A stretch of 64,000 nt of DNA from CAWDDA01 sp963813345 (GTDB lineage Bacteria > Acidobacteriota > Blastocatellia > RBC074), in assembly GCA_963813345.1 (NCBI GenBank), contig CAWEYR010000028.1, positions 124,001 through 188,000 of the forward strand, written 5' to 3'. This document shows, one piece after another, positions 17,459-25,180 of the stretch (position 1 is its first letter; the number at the start of each line of letters is the position of its first letter). Both the position numbers and the translations under genes were made by a program. The notes below the pieces were generated by a model that was not told where the DNA came from, ran no database searches, and saw only the letters and a program-made list of their open reading frames with translations.

Positions 17459-18773
17459 TCATCTCGTAGCGATCTTCTTAAGGTCGTCGTTCAAGGAATC
17501 GAGAAATGCGAGCAATGCTGGAATGTCCGTCTGATTGATCCGCACCTTCGCGAACTCGTCATCTGCGCTTCGAATGCGCCCGGCCCGCGCCATCTCGCTC
17601 AACCTGACCATCTCGCTGAGAACATCTTCAAGAGTGTTGATCGAGCCGTCATGAAAAGTAAGGGAAGGTGTACTTCAGATTTCGCAGAGTAGGAGTCTTG
17701 AAGGTCGCGATCATCCGATCAAGGAACTGGTCATCGCTCTCGCTCTTGCGACGCATCGACGAAGTCTTCAGATCGACAAAATTCCAGTGGCCGAGATCGA
17801 CATTGCCAGGTTTGTACGATGACGGTGCTTCGCGAAATGTCTGAGCAGGTCTGGTCGCGTTCATCGCTTTCGGAATAGGTAAAGCCGCGAACGTTCCTTC
17901 TCCGTGAATTCGATCGTACTCGCGCTGACTTGTTCCTTTGTTGTGAAATGAGTTGTCGGTAAAGAGCGGTGGCGCGTGACAGGTAACACAATTCCCGCGT
18001 TCGGCACTAAAGAATATCTTCATTCCTTCAAGAGCACGCCGGTCGAATTCAGGAGTCAACTTCAAGGTTTGACTCGGCGACACGGCCAGTTCCGGCCGTT
18101 GCTCAAGCTTGTTGATTGCGATGAATCTGTCGTACGCCGAATCTCTGGGAGTTTTGAATGAGCGGCAGAACTCAGAGATAGCTTTTGCGACCAGGTCCAT
18201 CGAACGAGCAGCGTTGACTGTAGCGATGTCGACTCCAAATGCTGCAGCGAATTGAGGACGGTAATTGTCTACTACGAGCTGACGTCCTTGTTCAAAGGCC
18301 TTCCCTTCTTCGCCTGGCAGCCATCCCATCGGGCGGCCGGCAAGAGTTCCTTTGACGAGGTCTTCAAGCGAGGCGAACTCGCCGTCATAGTGCAGACGCG
18401 GTATCTCACCGACATCAAAGATCGTCGGGGAGTTTCGCGGATGAAGACGTCTGATGTCCTGCATCCTTGATGAAACCCAGCTGCGATTGAAGAAATCCGC
18501 GTATGCGCGAAGCCCCTGAGGATCTTCGGCGAGCATGTGACAGTTGCTACAGCTGGCGGGCAGGTCCCCTTCAGTGGTCGAAAACCGGCTCTCGCGAAAC
18601 AGTCGCTCGCCAAGCCGGACGATCTTCTCGCGATTCTGTTTTGAGCCGAAATCGCGCTGTGCACTTTGCCCAAGGACAGTCTCGCCTGATCCTCCAGGAA
18701 CGGAAAAGAACGTAAAAAACGCGAATGCCGCGAAAACTAGCCATGTGGCGATCCTTTTTCGGGCATTCGTCAT
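17459..18773 (-). CDS. Di-haem cytochrome c peroxidase family protein (frameshifted)
   Basis: An exported cytochrome: signal peptide at residues 8-32 (TWLVFAAFAFFTFFSVPGG), haem c sites at C75-C78-H79 (CSNCH) and C262-C265-H266 (CVTCH). It belongs to the CcpA/MauG group, which reduce peroxide or oxidise protein substrates in the periplasm. The frame ends early at 17649 because TTTT (17653-17656) appears to contain one extra T. With three T's the protein continues with the family motif FPYFHDGSINTLEDVLSEM and stops at 17459, about 437 residues. It follows the zinc-finger gene on the same strand. Confidence 0.87.
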
Positions 18774-18815
18774 AGCAGAATATCTGGGCAGAATGTCTGG
18801 GTAGAATAACTGGTT

Positions 18816-19184
18816 CTATTCGTTGTCGTTGAGCAGTCCGCGCTCGGTCAGATCCTGGCACGTGATGCAATAGCGCGTCCATGGTACTGCATCGAGCCGC
18901 TTTGGCTGAATCTCCAGGCCGCAGTTGACGCACGATCCGTACTCCTCTTCCTCCATCCGCTCCAGTGCCTCGCCAATTTGAGTCAGGATTATCCGGTCGT
19001 TGGTTGATTGGCTGAAGAGTAATTCCTTCGTGTAGGAATTCGATGCCTTATCCGCCGGGTCCTGCGTTGCCTCCGTATCAGCTTCCCGTCCGTAATCTTC
19101 ATTCCGGCCAACGACTCCAAGCAGCGCGTCCCGCTCCGAGAGCAAACGGTCGCGATATGTTTTCAACTTCTTCTTGTCCATCAA
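18816..19184 (-). CDS. DksA/TraR C4-type zinc finger protein
   Basis: A 122-residue transcription factor of the DksA/TraR family: a long N-terminal helical hairpin (MMDKKKLKTYRDRLLSERDA) and a C-terminal four-cysteine zinc finger CVNCGLEIQPKRLDAVPWTRYCITC. DksA relatives enter the secondary channel of RNA polymerase and can work with ppGpp. The coiled-coil tip lacks an obvious DxxDxA, so a full DksA role is uncertain. Confidence 0.88.
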   Translation of the reverse strand: MMDKKKLKTYRDRLLSERDALLGVVGRNEDYGREADTEATQDPADKASNSYTKELLFSQSTNDRIILTQIGEALERMEEEEYGSCVNCGLEIQPKRLDAVPWTRYCITCQDLTERGLLNDNE

Positions 19185-19222
19185 GCTCCTCTCCTAGCCT
19201 TGCCTCAGTTCTACAGAGAATT

Positions 19223-19684
19223 TCACCGGTGATACCGTCGCCCGGCCAAAAGCGCAAAAGCGCGATACACCTGTTCGGTAAGCACGACGCGAGCCAGCTC
19301 GTGCGTCATCGTAAGACGCGAAAACGACCATCGAAGGTTGGCTCGATTCTTCAACTCCCGGCTCTGCCCGGCAAAGCCGCCAACCACCAACGCGAGACGT
19401 TTTGTACTCTGGTCTCGTCGCGTCTTTACGAAATCTGCAAACTCCAACGTACTCATTTCAACGCCCGATTCATCGAGAGCAACAACGAAGTCATCTCGCG
19501 AAACTGCGTCAATCAACCTCGCGCCCTCTCTTTCAATGACCTGCGCTTCGTCACTGCCGTCGACTTCCTTGAGCTCGCTCACATCGCAAACGACAAAGTG
19601 TCGAATGCGTTCCAGATAGTCATCGATCAGTGCCGAGCATCGACGATCCTTCGTCTTTCCAATCCACACAAGGTGGAGCTTCAT
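19223..19684 (-). CDS. rlmH: 23S rRNA (pseudouridine1915-N3)-methyltransferase
   Basis: A 153-residue SPOUT methyltransferase. The start MKLHLVWIGKTKDRRCSALIDDYLERI, the SAM-knot segments VVALDESGVEMSTLEFADFV and LALVVGGFAGQSRELKNRAN, and the C-terminal SRLTMTHELARVVLTEQVYRAFALLAGRRYH all match RlmH. It methylates pseudouridine 1915 in helix 69 of 23S rRNA. It follows rsfS on the same strand, as in many bacteria, but here a 135-base hairpin repeat separates the two. Confidence 0.95.
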   Translation of the reverse strand: MKLHLVWIGKTKDRRCSALIDDYLERIRHFVVCDVSELKEVDGSDEAQVIEREGARLIDAVSRDDFVVALDESGVEMSTLEFADFVKTRRDQSTKRLALVVGGFAGQSRELKNRANLRWSFSRLTMTHELARVVLTEQVYRAFALLAGRRYHR

Positions 19685-19686
19685 AG

Positions 19687-19821
19687 CAGTGGTCAGTGGT
19701 CAGTGGTCAGTGGTCAGTGTATGGAGTTCAAGCTTTAGCTTGCTCTCACCACTCTAGTAATCTGACAGCAAGCTAAAGCTTGAACTCCATACACTGACCC
19801 CTGACCACTGGCCACTGACCC
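19687..19821. repeat. Composite hairpin: GTGGTCA tandem arms around TTCAAGCTTTAGCTTG palindrome
   Basis: From outside in: a tandem AGTGGTCAGTGGTCAGTGG tract, then ATGGAGTTCAAGCTTTAGCT, a loop, the inverted AAGCTAAAGCTTGAACTCCA, and an inverted TGACC-type tract. This is the clearest example of the two-layer architecture. It lies between rsfS and rlmH and encodes the last residues of rsfS. Confidence 0.85.
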
Positions 19822-20245
19822 TGCTATAAAGCTCCACTCGCTCAGCATCACGCCAGAGTCGCTCGAGATCGTAGAACCGGCGCGACGCCTCGGTGAAAAC
19901 GTGCACGACAAACGTCCCAAAATCGATCAGAACCCACTCTGCGTTTGCATAACCTTCGGTATTCAGCGATCGCAATCCGAGACTCTTCATCTCGCCGATG
20001 ACTGCGTCCGCAATCGCCTGGACCTGCCGGGTCGACGCGCCCGAACAGATGACAAAGTAGTCAGTGAATGACGTGATCTCGACCAGCCGAAGAACCGTCA
20101 CGTCACGTGCCTTCTTGTCTTCCGCCGCGCGAACAGCCGCTTCGACCTGAGAATATATCTCGCGGTCGATGGCCGCTTCGGCAGCCTGCTTCACCGCCGC
20201 CGCCTGATTCGAAAGTTCACTGCTGCTGCTGCTCGTATTAGTCAT
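19754..20245 (-). CDS. rsfS: Ribosome silencing factor RsfS
   Basis: A 163-residue protein of the RsfS/Iojap family: VTVLRLVEITSFTDYFVICSGASTRQVQAIAD and EWVLIDFGTFVVHVFTEASRRFYDLERLW are diagnostic. It binds uL14 and blocks subunit joining in starvation. A poly-Ser N-terminal extension precedes the domain. The last 20 or so residues (VSGQWSGV, then SSSFSL) come from the repeat at 19687-19821, so the native end is about LYS after WRDAERVE. Its start overlaps nadD by 4 bases. Confidence 0.93.
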   Translation of the reverse strand: MTNTSSSSSELSNQAAAVKQAAEAAIDREIYSQVEAAVRAAEDKKARDVTVLRLVEITSFTDYFVICSGASTRQVQAIADAVIGEMKSLGLRSLNTEGYANAEWVLIDFGTFVVHVFTEASRRFYDLERLWRDAERVELYSRVSGQWSGVSVWSSSFSLLSDY

Positions 20246-20907
20246 GCCTGTTCATCGTACAGCCTGTGTTTCTCCGCGTACTTCGCAACACTCGGCGGAA
20301 CATACTTCGTCGCATCCTCTCCCGCGGTCATCAGTTCGCGGACCCGCGTCGCTGATATGTCCGCAAGCACATAATCGGTCAAAAACACGTGCGGAACTCC
20401 AAGGACATCGCTTCCAGGGGACCTCTTTCCACGCAAATCCACTACGCGAGCCCTGATCTCCGGGCTCAAGTGAGCAGCCGGATCGTGATAACCGTATCCC
20501 GGGCGCATCGCGACCACGATCGAATAGCTGGTCAGCAGCGTTTCGTGCTCGCGCCAGGAAGCGATATCGCCAAATGAGTCGGCTCCCATAACAAAGAACA
20601 ACTGCGAACTCTCGTCCATCGATTCGAGTCGTGCGAGCGTTTCAACCGTATACGGGCGCGTCGGCATTTCGAGCTCGATTGTCGAAACCAGAATCTTTGG
20701 CTCGTCCACGGTCGCCAGCGCCAGCATCGCAACCCGATGATATGCCGAGCTGATCTCACGTCCGCGCTTGTGCGGCGGTACGAAGGCCGGGACAAAGAGC
20801 AGCCGCTCGAATCCAAACGCGGAGATCAAAGCATGCGCAATTTCGACGTGTCCGTTATGCACGGGGTCGAAAGTTCCGCCGTACACTCCAATCCGCGTAC
20901 GCCCCAA
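20242..20907 (-). CDS. nadD: Nicotinate-nucleotide adenylyltransferase
   Basis: A 221-residue enzyme that makes deamido-NAD from nicotinate mononucleotide and ATP. GVYGGTFDPVHNGHVEIA carries the HxGH nucleotidyltransferase motif and ISATRVRELMTAG the ISSTxIR-like motif. It overlaps rsfS by 4 bases and starts 4 bases after the obgE stop, so obgE-nadD-rsfS form one transcription unit. Confidence 0.95.
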   Translation of the reverse strand: MGRTRIGVYGGTFDPVHNGHVEIAHALISAFGFERLLFVPAFVPPHKRGREISSAYHRVAMLALATVDEPKILVSTIELEMPTRPYTVETLARLESMDESSQLFFVMGADSFGDIASWREHETLLTSYSIVVAMRPGYGYHDPAAHLSPEIRARVVDLRGKRSPGSDVLGVPHVFLTDYVLADISATRVRELMTAGEDATKYVPPSVAKYAEKHRLYDEQA

Positions 20908-20911
20908 TACA

Positions 20912-21952
20912 TCACCTCAAAGATTCTCCGGCATGTACGCTCTGCGCCTCGAGTTCGCGCATTCCATCCAGTTTCCGCTCAGCGGCGCGAATCAAATCGT
21001 TGATTCCTGTTCCGGCCGCCGCTGACACTTCCGCAAAGTCAATCCGTTCGCGAGCGCAGAATTCGCGCAGCTCATCAAGTTTTGACGGGTCGGAAACAGC
21101 GTCAATCTTTGTTGCCACTACGATCTTCGGCTTGATCGCGACCTCGCTGCTGTACGCTGCAAGTTCCTTTGTAATCGCCCGGTAGTCGGCCACGGGATCG
21201 CATTCGAAACAGGAAACATCAATCAGATGAAGCAACATCTTCGTGCGTTCGATGTGCCTTAAAAACCGATCTCCGAGCCCCGCGCCCTGGTGCGCCCCCT
21301 CAATCAGTCCAGGAATATCCGCCACCACAAAGGTCTTGAAATCTCCGAGATCGACCACTCCGAGATGCGGCTCAAGGGTTGTAAAGGGGTAATCGCCGAT
21401 CTTTGGACGGGCGGCGGAGACGCGCGAAATCAACGTGGATTTACCGGCATTCGGAAGTCCTACAAGTCCAATATCCGCGATCAGCTTCAGCTCCAGAACC
21501 AGATTTCGCTTCTCGCCTTCACGGCCTTCTTCGTGGTAGCGCGGAGCACGATTGGTTGACGTCGCAAACTGAGCGTTGCCACGACCACCGCGCCCACCGC
21601 GCGCAACTTCGATGCGTTCACCCGCGAGCGTAAAATCGTGAATCAGCTCGCCCGTGTCCGCGTCATTCATCACTGTTCCTACCGGAACCTTGACGATGAT
21701 GTCCTTTCCATCCTGCCCGTGACGCTTTGAACCTTCTCCATGCCGCCCCCGACCCGCTCTGTGTTCGGGGTTGTAGCGAAAGTGAAGCAGCGTGTTGAGT
21801 CCTTCAGTAGACTCGAAATAGACTGAACCTCCGCGGCCGCCATCTCCACCTGAGGGTCCACCGCGAGGAACAAACTTCTCGCGTCTGAATGCAGTCACGC
21901 CGTTTCCGCCGTCACCTCCCTGCACAAAGACCCTGGCCCGATCAATGAACAT
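20912..21952 (-). CDS. obgE: GTPase Obg
   Basis: A ribosome-associated GTPase of about 346 residues. MFIDRARVFVQGGDGGNGVTAFRREKF starts the glycine-rich Obg fold, with many GG(R/D)GG repeats. The G motifs are GLPNAGKSTL (G1), DIPGLIEG (G3), TKIDA (G4) and SAAAG (G5). The frame stays open to 22084, but that part overlaps rpmA out of frame, so I start at 21952. It follows rpmA, as is usual. Confidence 0.95.
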   Translation of the reverse strand: MFIDRARVFVQGGDGGNGVTAFRREKFVPRGGPSGGDGGRGGSVYFESTEGLNTLLHFRYNPEHRAGRGRHGEGSKRHGQDGKDIIVKVPVGTVMNDADTGELIHDFTLAGERIEVARGGRGGRGNAQFATSTNRAPRYHEEGREGEKRNLVLELKLIADIGLVGLPNAGKSTLISRVSAARPKIGDYPFTTLEPHLGVVDLGDFKTFVVADIPGLIEGAHQGAGLGDRFLRHIERTKMLLHLIDVSCFECDPVADYRAITKELAAYSSEVAIKPKIVVATKIDAVSDPSKLDELREFCARERIDFAEVSAAAGTGINDLIRAAERKLDGMRELEAQSVHAGESLR

Positions 21953-21971
21953 CGACGTTCGCTGCTCGAGT

Positions 21972-22236
21972 TCAGCCTTGCTCTGCGGGGTAGACGCTGA
22001 TGAAACGACCGCGGCTTCCCCGATCCTCGAACTTGACCACACCGTTGACCTTGGCGAACAGTGTGTCGTCGCTTCCCCGGCCAACGTTGATGCCCGGCTT
22101 GAACTTTGTGCCGCGCTGCCGTGACGAGAATCGAGCCACCAGTCACGGTCTCACCACCAAAACGTTTAACCCCAAGCCGTTGTGACTGCGAATCACGCCC
22201 GTTGCGCGAGCTTCCTACACCCTTCTTGTGTGCCAT
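21972..22236 (-). CDS. rpmA: 50S ribosomal protein bL27 (frameshifted)
   Basis: MAHKKGVGSSRNGRDSQSQR, then LGVKRFGGETVTGGSILV, is bL27. After SILV the frame slips (near 22120-22125, one extra base), and RQRGTKFKPGINVGRGSDDT, the rest of the core and RFISVYPAEQG continue in the next frame to the stop at 21972-21974. An essential ribosomal protein is unlikely to be broken in a living cell, so this is strong evidence for a sequence error. It lies between rplU and obgE. Confidence 0.92.
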
Positions 22237-22253
22237 TAATCCCTCTCCTCGAG

Positions 22254-22568
22254 CTATCCGATCGAATCAATCTTGACCGAAGTGAAGCCCTGACGGTGCC
22301 CCTGCTTCCGCTTGTACTGTTTGCGGCGCTTGAACTTGAAAACGATGACCTTCGGGGCCCGGCCTTGACTGACGACCGTTCCCTTAACGCGAGCGCCGTC
22401 CAGAAGGGGCACTCCGATCTGAACGTCATTCCCGTCGCCCGAGACAAGGACATCCGCGAATTCGACCGAATCGCCTGCCTTCTTTCCCGAGATTGAAGGA
22501 ACGCGAACAACCTCTCCAGGCGTTACCCGGAACTGTTTTCCGCCGCTTCTGATGACTGCATATGCCAC
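22254..22568 (-). CDS. rplU: 50S ribosomal protein bL21
   Basis: About 104 residues: AYAVIRSGGKQFRVTPGEVV at the N-terminus and the basic C-terminal loop KVIVFKFKRRKQYKRKQGHRQGFTSVKI. I use the GTG at 22566-22568, which has AGAGGAG 8 bases upstream; an in-frame GTG at 22577 would add three residues but sits on the ribosome site. It heads the rplU-rpmA-obgE-nadD-rsfS-rlmH run. Confidence 0.95.
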   Translation of the reverse strand: MAYAVIRSGGKQFRVTPGEVVRVPSISGKKAGDSVEFADVLVSGDGNDVQIGVPLLDGARVKGTVVSQGRAPKVIVFKFKRRKQYKRKQGHRQGFTSVKIDSIG

Positions 22569-22610
22569 AGCGTGCACTCCTCTTTCTGAACTTCCAACAT
22601 AAAGTCGAGT

Positions 22611-22639
22611 ATTATAATACCCTTGGCCCCTGACTTCAA
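22611..22639 (-). promoter_or_regulatory. Sigma70-type promoter of rplU operon
   Basis: On the minus strand TTGAAG (22639-22634), a 17-base spacer and a perfect TATAAT (22616-22611) lie about 43 bases before the rplU start. The 245-base gap to the divergent zinc-ribbon/SPOR gene shows no other gene. Confidence 0.7.
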
Positions 22640-22821
22640 CCTCCAGCCGTACAAAACCGCAGGGGCAAACAGTTTGTGGGCGTAAATCCTGTGAACATTC
22701 CGCTTCAAATGCCTGCCGTTCTGGAATTTCCGATCTACCCGCGCTACAATTCGAGCCTTGTTACCCAGGGATCATTCGGAAAACGTCCATCATTGCATTT
22801 GTCAGCATTCTTGACTCGTTT

Positions 22822-23904
22822 ATGGAGCTAATCTGTCCAAATTGCCGTGAGGTGGTCGTAGCCTTCACCAGGCGCCTCGAATGCAGTCATTGCTCAACTC
22901 CCATCGATGCCTGGCAGATTCTCATGGGAATCCGGCCCGTACAAAAACCCAGCTCGATTCCTGATTTGGGTAGCGAAGACTCTCGACGCGAGCCAAGCGC
23001 GGCAAGCGAGCCAAGCAAGCCAGGCAACATTGACAACATACTCGAAATCCCGCCGCTTCCCGCGGCCAGGCACGTTACCGAGAATTCCCCGCCAGTTCTC
23101 GAACTCGGCTTCGGCAATGCCAGAACATACCGACAAGTTAAGGAGATTAGTGGCAGTATTCCAGTTGATCGCTTCAGCACGTCAAGTCCACAGGAGTTTG
23201 ACTCGAAAGCCGGTTTGTCACCCTCTGAGGAGCCTCAGCGACGGTCTCGATCCGCTGCCCTGCTGGCGGTCATTGGCGGGCTCGCGCTCGGTGCAGTTGC
23301 GCTTTTCTACCTGTTTGGACGTGGGCCCGCTCCATCTATATTTCGCGCCGACAGCGAAGTAACAGCTAGCCCTGCGGCCGGCGGATTGCCTCCGGGAGCT
23401 CCAGGTACCGCGACTGAAACACCTGCGCAAGCAACACCGGATCCGGATGCCGCGGCAACTCCACTACTGAATCCGTCTCCGTCTCCTACACTGGGAACCC
23501 CTTCTCCGGCACCTACTACTACTCCCAGGCCTACACCGACTCCTTCGTCGGATGCGGCAGGCGCAACCGCTGACACTGTTGCCCCGGCACCGAATCCGCC
23601 AGGCACTCAGGATGGGACCTTATCCACCCGCGCGCGCACGGTAACCGCTCCCGAAGGTTCGAACGGCGCCTTCACGTTGCAAGTGGCCGCCAGACGGAAG
23701 GAAGCCGACGCTCGACAGATAGCCGAGCGGCTCATCGAACGCGGAATCGATGCTCGACTCGTGACTACGGGCACCGATGGCAACTACTGGCATAACGTCC
23801 GCGTTGGATCATTCACGACGCGACTTGCCGCTGAATCCTACGCCGAGCAGCTGAAACGGTCTGGTGCCATTGCCGAGTACTTCGTAACAGACAAGCGTCA
23901 ATGA
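22822..23904 (+). CDS. Zinc-ribbon, transmembrane, SPOR-domain protein
   Basis: A 360-residue bitopic protein. Order: cytoplasmic zinc ribbon CPNC...CSHC (residues 5-25), a variable region, one membrane segment at about 151-168 (LLAVIGGLALGAVALFYLFG), a Pro/Thr/Ala-rich linker (about 180-270), and a C-terminal SPOR domain (about 283-357: FTLQVAARRKEADARQIAERL to YFVTDKRQ). SPOR domains bind denuded glycan strands at the division septum, so this probably localises to the septum. It precedes an actin-like ATPase gene by 64 bases on the same strand, and the two may work together (inference). I know no named homologue. Confidence 0.85.
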   Translation: MELICPNCREVVVAFTRRLECSHCSTPIDAWQILMGIRPVQKPSSIPDLGSEDSRREPSAASEPSKPGNIDNILEIPPLPAARHVTENSPPVLELGFGNARTYRQVKEISGSIPVDRFSTSSPQEFDSKAGLSPSEEPQRRSRSAALLAVIGGLALGAVALFYLFGRGPAPSIFRADSEVTASPAAGGLPPGAPGTATETPAQATPDPDAAATPLLNPSPSPTLGTPSPAPTTTPRPTPTPSSDAAGATADTVAPAPNPPGTQDGTLSTRARTVTAPEGSNGAFTLQVAARRKEADARQIAERLIERGIDARLVTTGTDGNYWHNVRVGSFTTRLAAESYAEQLKRSGAIAEYFVTDKRQ

Positions 23905-23968
23905 CTCACGAGTGGAAGACAAAGGCATGAAGCAGAGACTCGCACAAAAACCTAATACGGAGGAATCA

Positions 23969-24989
23969 ATGTCAGAGAATCTACCGACTGAAGCCACAGA
24001 ACAGGAATCTGGTGCTGTGGGTCTTGATATCGGAACAAGCCGCGTTGTAGTGGCCAACGGTGCTGATGGATCTCGAACGCAGTCGCAGCACAATGCGTTC
24101 GTAAGTGTGCCGTACGCGAAGATGACCGAGAACATTCTGGATCAGAATCGCATGGTCCACTATCGCAACGGCAAGGAGCTTTTTGTTTATGGCAACGACT
24201 CCGAGCGATTTGCGAGCTTCTTCAATGCAGTTCCCCGGCGACCGATGCAGCATGGCGTGCTGAATGCGCATGAGCCGATGGGACAGCAGGTGATCCAGGC
24301 GATCATCGAAGGCATACTTCCCAAATCCCGGAAGAGCGAGACTCTCTGTTTCAGCGTTCCTGGAAAGGGTGCGAGTGCGGATGCAAATCTTGTCTATCAC
24401 GAAGCCGTCCTTAAAAGCTTCCTTCAGTCGCTCGGCTATCAGCCAAAGGCAGTAAACGAAGGGCTGGCGATAGTATTTTCGGAATTACAGAACGAGAATT
24501 TCACCGGGATCGGAATCAGTCTTGGTGGTGGAATGTGCAACGTTTGCGTCGCGTTCCTTTCGGTTCCAGTGCTTAGCTTCAGCGTGCCGAAGGCTGGGGA
24601 CTATATTGACGAGAGCGTCGCGGAGGTGACAGCTGAGCCCGTCACCCGGGTTCGACTTCAGAAAGAGGAATCACTGGATTTATCGCGCCCGCCAAAAGAC
24701 AAGCTCGACCAGCGCCCTGCACATCTACTACGAGGAAGTCATCCAGAATCTGATAAACAAACTTCGGGATGAATTCGAGAATTCAAGCAACCTGCCACGG
24801 CTCGACCGGCCACTACCAATGGTGATCTCGGGAGGAACCGCCAAGCCACGGGGATTCCATCAGAAGTTTGACGGGATGCTCAAGTCAAGCGGTTTTCCTG
24901 TGCAGATTTCTGAAGTCAGGATGGCTAGTGATCCGCTGACCGCTACGGCGCGCGGATGCTACGTCGCCGCGCAGTCGGAAGCGAAATAG
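23969..24989 (+). CDS. Actin-like ATPase (MreB/Hsp70 fold), frameshifted
   Basis: About 340 residues. The phosphate-1 loop is AVGLDIGTSRVVVAN near the N-terminus, and phosphate-2 is GIGISLGGGMCNVCVAF. The adenosine motif MVISGGTAKPRGF and TARGCYVAAQSEAK lie in a second frame, reached by one base near 24700-24717. I start at ATG 23969, which has GGAGG 7 bases upstream. It is not canonical MreB, FtsA or DnaK, and I would class it as an uncharacterised actin-like family. A role in envelope growth or division is suggested only by the SPOR neighbour. Confidence 0.72.
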
Positions 24990-24999
24990 AAAGAAGAAG

Positions 25000-25172
25000 G
25001 TGCTGAGTGCTGGAGTGCTGAGTGCTGAGTGCTGAGTATGGAGTTCAAGCTCTCAGCTTGGGTTTGCATTCGAGACTTGTTGATCTCGGAATGCAACCCC
25101 AAGTCCTAAATGCTTGAACTCCAAACTCAGCACTCAGCACTCATTCACTCAGCACCTCAGCACTCAGCACCT
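25000..25172. repeat. Composite hairpin: GTGCTGA tandem arms around TTCAAGC palindrome
   Basis: GTGCTGAGTGCT-type tandem units, then TATGGAGTTCAAGC, a loop with its own inverted GCATTCGAGA/TCTCGGAATGC, GCTTGAACTCC, and inverted CTCAGCACTCAGCAC units. The inner arm is more diverged than in other copies. It fills the gap between the ATPase stop and the histidine kinase start. Confidence 0.8.
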
Positions 25173-25180
25173 CTCTCGAT

